Shown: positions 62,373-64,000 of the stretch, in pieces
Layout: each line of letters opens with the position of its first letter
Position numbering within the stretch: the stretch's first letter is position 1
NCBI GenBank assembly: GCA_963545585.1
Contig: CAUUKX010000002.1
Location: forward strand, 1-64,000
Reading direction: 5' to 3'
DNA length: 64,000 bases
From: W11650 sp963545585
GTDB lineage: Bacteria; Bacillota; Clostridia; Lachnospirales; Vallitaleaceae
The notes under the pieces: generated by a model
Told to the model about the DNA's origin: nothing
Seen by the model: the letters and a program-made list of their open reading frames with translations, nothing else
The model's database searches: none
Position numbers and translations under genes: made by a program

Positions 62373-64000
62373 ATGATATGTCAAAAATGTAACATAAGAT
62401 ATGAAAGCGGAAAGTTTTGTAAAAAATGTGGCAGTGCTTTGAGTGAGGAAGCGGTCTCTGCATTTACAGAAGGCACTTCTGTCAATGTAGTTTCTGCTGA
62501 GGATTCTGTGCAAGCTGCTTCTGATAGTGCAATTCCTGTTGAGGGTTTTGCCCAAGCTGCTTCTGACGGCGCAATTAATGCTGAGGATTCTGCCCAAGCC
62601 ACTTCTGACAGCGTGATTAATACGGAAGCTCCTATCAAAGCGACGCTGCTGGCTTCGCCGAGCAGTGTCAAACCGGTTGCGCCGGCGGAAAATCCGGTTT
62701 TGCCGCAAGCATCTAAGAAAAAGAAAAAATGGGTGCTGCCGGTGGTGATTCTGCTGTTTTTGCTCGTGCTGACGATTGGCGGCAGCCTGTATTATCTGGG
62801 GCATAGCCGGTGGGGCGGCGGCAACTATACTTCGGATAAGAAGCCGGATGAAATATCAGCACTATCGCTTTTTGCAGAAGCGGTAGAAGGTGAGGATATC
62901 AATTTGAAACTAAAGTATGCAGATTTAAACGGCTTTTTAAAGCAGAGGGCAGAAGCAGCAAGGCTATCGCTGGCGGGTATTTTTCAGGTAGATTCGGCCT
63001 ATTATGACGGTAGTACAAGAAAAGTTGTTTTAGATATCAGCAGTCCATTGGGAGAAACTTCTTTGCTGATGATGCCGGAGATTAAATCGGTGGGGAAGGT
63101 GTGGAGGTTTTCTTTGCAGTCGCCGGCGTTGGGCGCATGGCAGATTCCATTGCCGTCGGCGCTTCTTGGTCACTTTCCAAAGGAATGGCAGATTGATCTG
63201 ACACCTGCCTTTTTTGCAGATATTCAGTCAGTCGAGCTGCAGGCGAATGCGCTGGAGATTAAGGGGAAGATAAAGACCGAAGAGCTGAAGAGCTTTTTTA
63301 GCGGTTTGCGGGAAAGTGTTGACCCTTTTTTGGTGCAGTATCTGACCAAGCAAAAAGAAGTCAAGTTGCCGGGGTATCTGGAGATGTTGGCCTTTGCTGA
63401 AAAATCGGAATGGAAAGAGTTGTTAATAAGTTGGTCAACGGATATTCAGGATGTGCCGAACTGGCTGACACTGCTGCCGGAGAATACGCTGCAAAAATAT
63501 TTTGAATTTGCTGAATTGCTGATGGGGGAAGAGGATATTTCGCAGTTAAAGAGCAGGAAAACAAAGATTTTAAAGGAAAAATCGGAGACGCTGGAAGCGT
63601 TTAACGAATATAAAGAGCGAACATTAACCGCTCAGCTCAAAACCGATGCAGCCATACTGTTTGATCGTCTATACCAATACCATCAGGATCGGGGGGTACC
63701 GGCGTATTATTTGGCATCCAAAGGAAAACTGTATTCTCAGGTTTTACAGGAATATATCGGGACATACAAGATTAGGCCGGATAGTGATATTCGCTGGGAT
63801 GCCTATGAACTGTATGCTTATGGTCAGGAGCCAGTGATTGGAATTAATGTCGGCGAGGAGTTTTGGTATGTGAAAGATAAGGATAAAAATACTTTGCTGA
63901 AAAAGCCTAAAGCTGAGTTTTTACAGGGAATTACATATTCACCGGAGCAGTTAAATGGAGATTTACTGCTGCGGCGGGGAAATGCCGATCGGTCGGCGAT
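62373..64000 (+). CDS. Zinc-ribbon membrane protein, TcaA-like layout (partial, runs off the window)
   Basis: An open frame from ATG 62373 to the right edge, at least 542 codons. The N-terminal zinc ribbon has Cys3, Cys6, Cys16 and Cys19; a linker of three related units of about 16 residues (EDSVQAASDSAI, EGFAQAASDGAI, EDSAQATSDSVI) follows; a membrane helix lies at about residues 119-139 (WVLPVVILLFLLVLTIGG); the rest is outside, with a domain that may repeat. The layout recalls TcaA and YvbJ of Firmicutes, linked to cell-wall stress. The ribosome binding site is weak. The end is not seen. Confidence 0.75.
   Translation, partial: MICQKCNIRYESGKFCKKCGSALSEEAVSAFTEGTSVNVVSAEDSVQAASDSAIPVEGFAQAASDGAINAEDSAQATSDSVINTEAPIKATLLASPSSVKPVAPAENPVLPQASKKKKKWVLPVVILLFLLVLTIGGSLYYLGHSRWGGGNYTSDKKPDEISALSLFAEAVEGEDINLKLKYADLNGFLKQRAEAARLSLAGIFQVDSAYYDGSTRKVVLDISSPLGETSLLMMPEIKSVGKVWRFSLQSPALGAWQIPLPSALLGHFPKEWQIDLTPAFFADIQSVELQANALEIKGKIKTEELKSFFSGLRESVDPFLVQYLTKQKEVKLPGYLEMLAFAEKSEWKELLISWSTDIQDVPNWLTLLPENTLQKYFEFAELLMGEEDISQLKSRKTKILKEKSETLEAFNEYKERTLTAQLKTDAAILFDRLYQYHQDRGVPAYYLASKGKLYSQVLQEYIGTYKIRPDSDIRWDAYELYAYGQEPVIGINVGEEFWYVKDKDKNTLLKKPKAEFLQGITYSPEQLNGDLLLRRGNADRSA

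Noticed and set aside
62064..62804. 246-codon minus-strand frame at the zinc-ribbon genes
   Set aside because: The plus strand has zinc ribbons with good starts on both sides; the minus frame is rich in Phe, Leu and Arg from complementing Glu/Lys codons and has no support.
1..64000. rRNA or tRNA genes
   Set aside because: No tRNA-like cloverleaf with TTCRANNC and CCA-type end, and no rRNA signature, was noticed on either strand; a tRNA scan could not be run.

Overview
The window looks like a chromosomal segment of a flagellated, Gram-positive anaerobe of the class Clostridia, most like the Lachnospiraceae. The grounds are the gene order plsX-acpP-rnc-smc-ftsY, then comM-dprA-topA-codY, then codY lying directly upstream of a very long fla/che operon, together with FliY in place of FliN, CheC and CheD, SigD inside the operon, strong AGGAGG-type ribosome binding sites and S-layer homology (SLH) domains. 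This placement is inferred from content, not from a database search.

Layout. 1-7.3 kb: phospholipid/acyl-carrier, RNase III and chromosome/SRP genes, read left to right and closed by a hairpin terminator. 7.3-11.4 kb: a small membrane gene with an in-frame stop followed by more open frame, a ComM-type AAA+ ATPase, a MITE-like palindromic repeat and dprA. 11.6-14.9 kb: topA and codY. 14.9-48.4 kb: one co-directional flagellar/chemotaxis operon: flgB flgC fliE fliF fliG fliH fliI fliJ, a MotE/YlxF-like gene, fliK flgD, a TIGR02530-like gene, flgE, then flbD motA motB fliL fliM fliY cheY fliO fliP fliQ fliR flhB flhA flhF flhG, a PilZ gene, cheB cheA cheW cheC cheD, a small membrane gene, sigD, a FapA-like gene and two small conserved-looking genes. 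A terminator and a good sigma-A-type promoter between flgE and flbD split it into two units. A second terminator closes it near 48.4 kb. Filament, cap and junction genes, flgM and cheR are not in the window.

48.6-64 kb is accessory. It holds an anchored low-complexity protein; a compact convergent locus at 49.36-49.64 kb with the architecture of a type I toxin-antitoxin pair (31-residue membrane peptide plus a short antisense RNA, shared hairpin terminator); a secreted WG-repeat protein on the minus strand; a 1067-residue AT-rich superfamily 1 helicase flanked by two near-perfect GTATAC-centred palindromes upstream and a second copy of the MITE-like repeat downstream; a giant WG-repeat/SLH surface protein; and a run of zinc-ribbon genes (58.6 kb to the right edge) of which three encode a cytoplasmic zinc ribbon, a single membrane helix and an outside domain.

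How the parts work together: CodY (nutrient state) and SigD (late flagellar genes) sit at either end of the operon that builds the basal body, hook, export gate, stator and switch, and supplies the chemotaxis core. The accessory right end appears to be a cell-surface module interrupted by horizontally acquired pieces. The most unusual items are the type I toxin-antitoxin-like locus, the two-copy MITE-like element with apparent target duplications, the helicase with its palindromic upstream sites, a FlgD with a duplicated middle domain, and the zinc-ribbon/WG cluster with one freshly truncated member.
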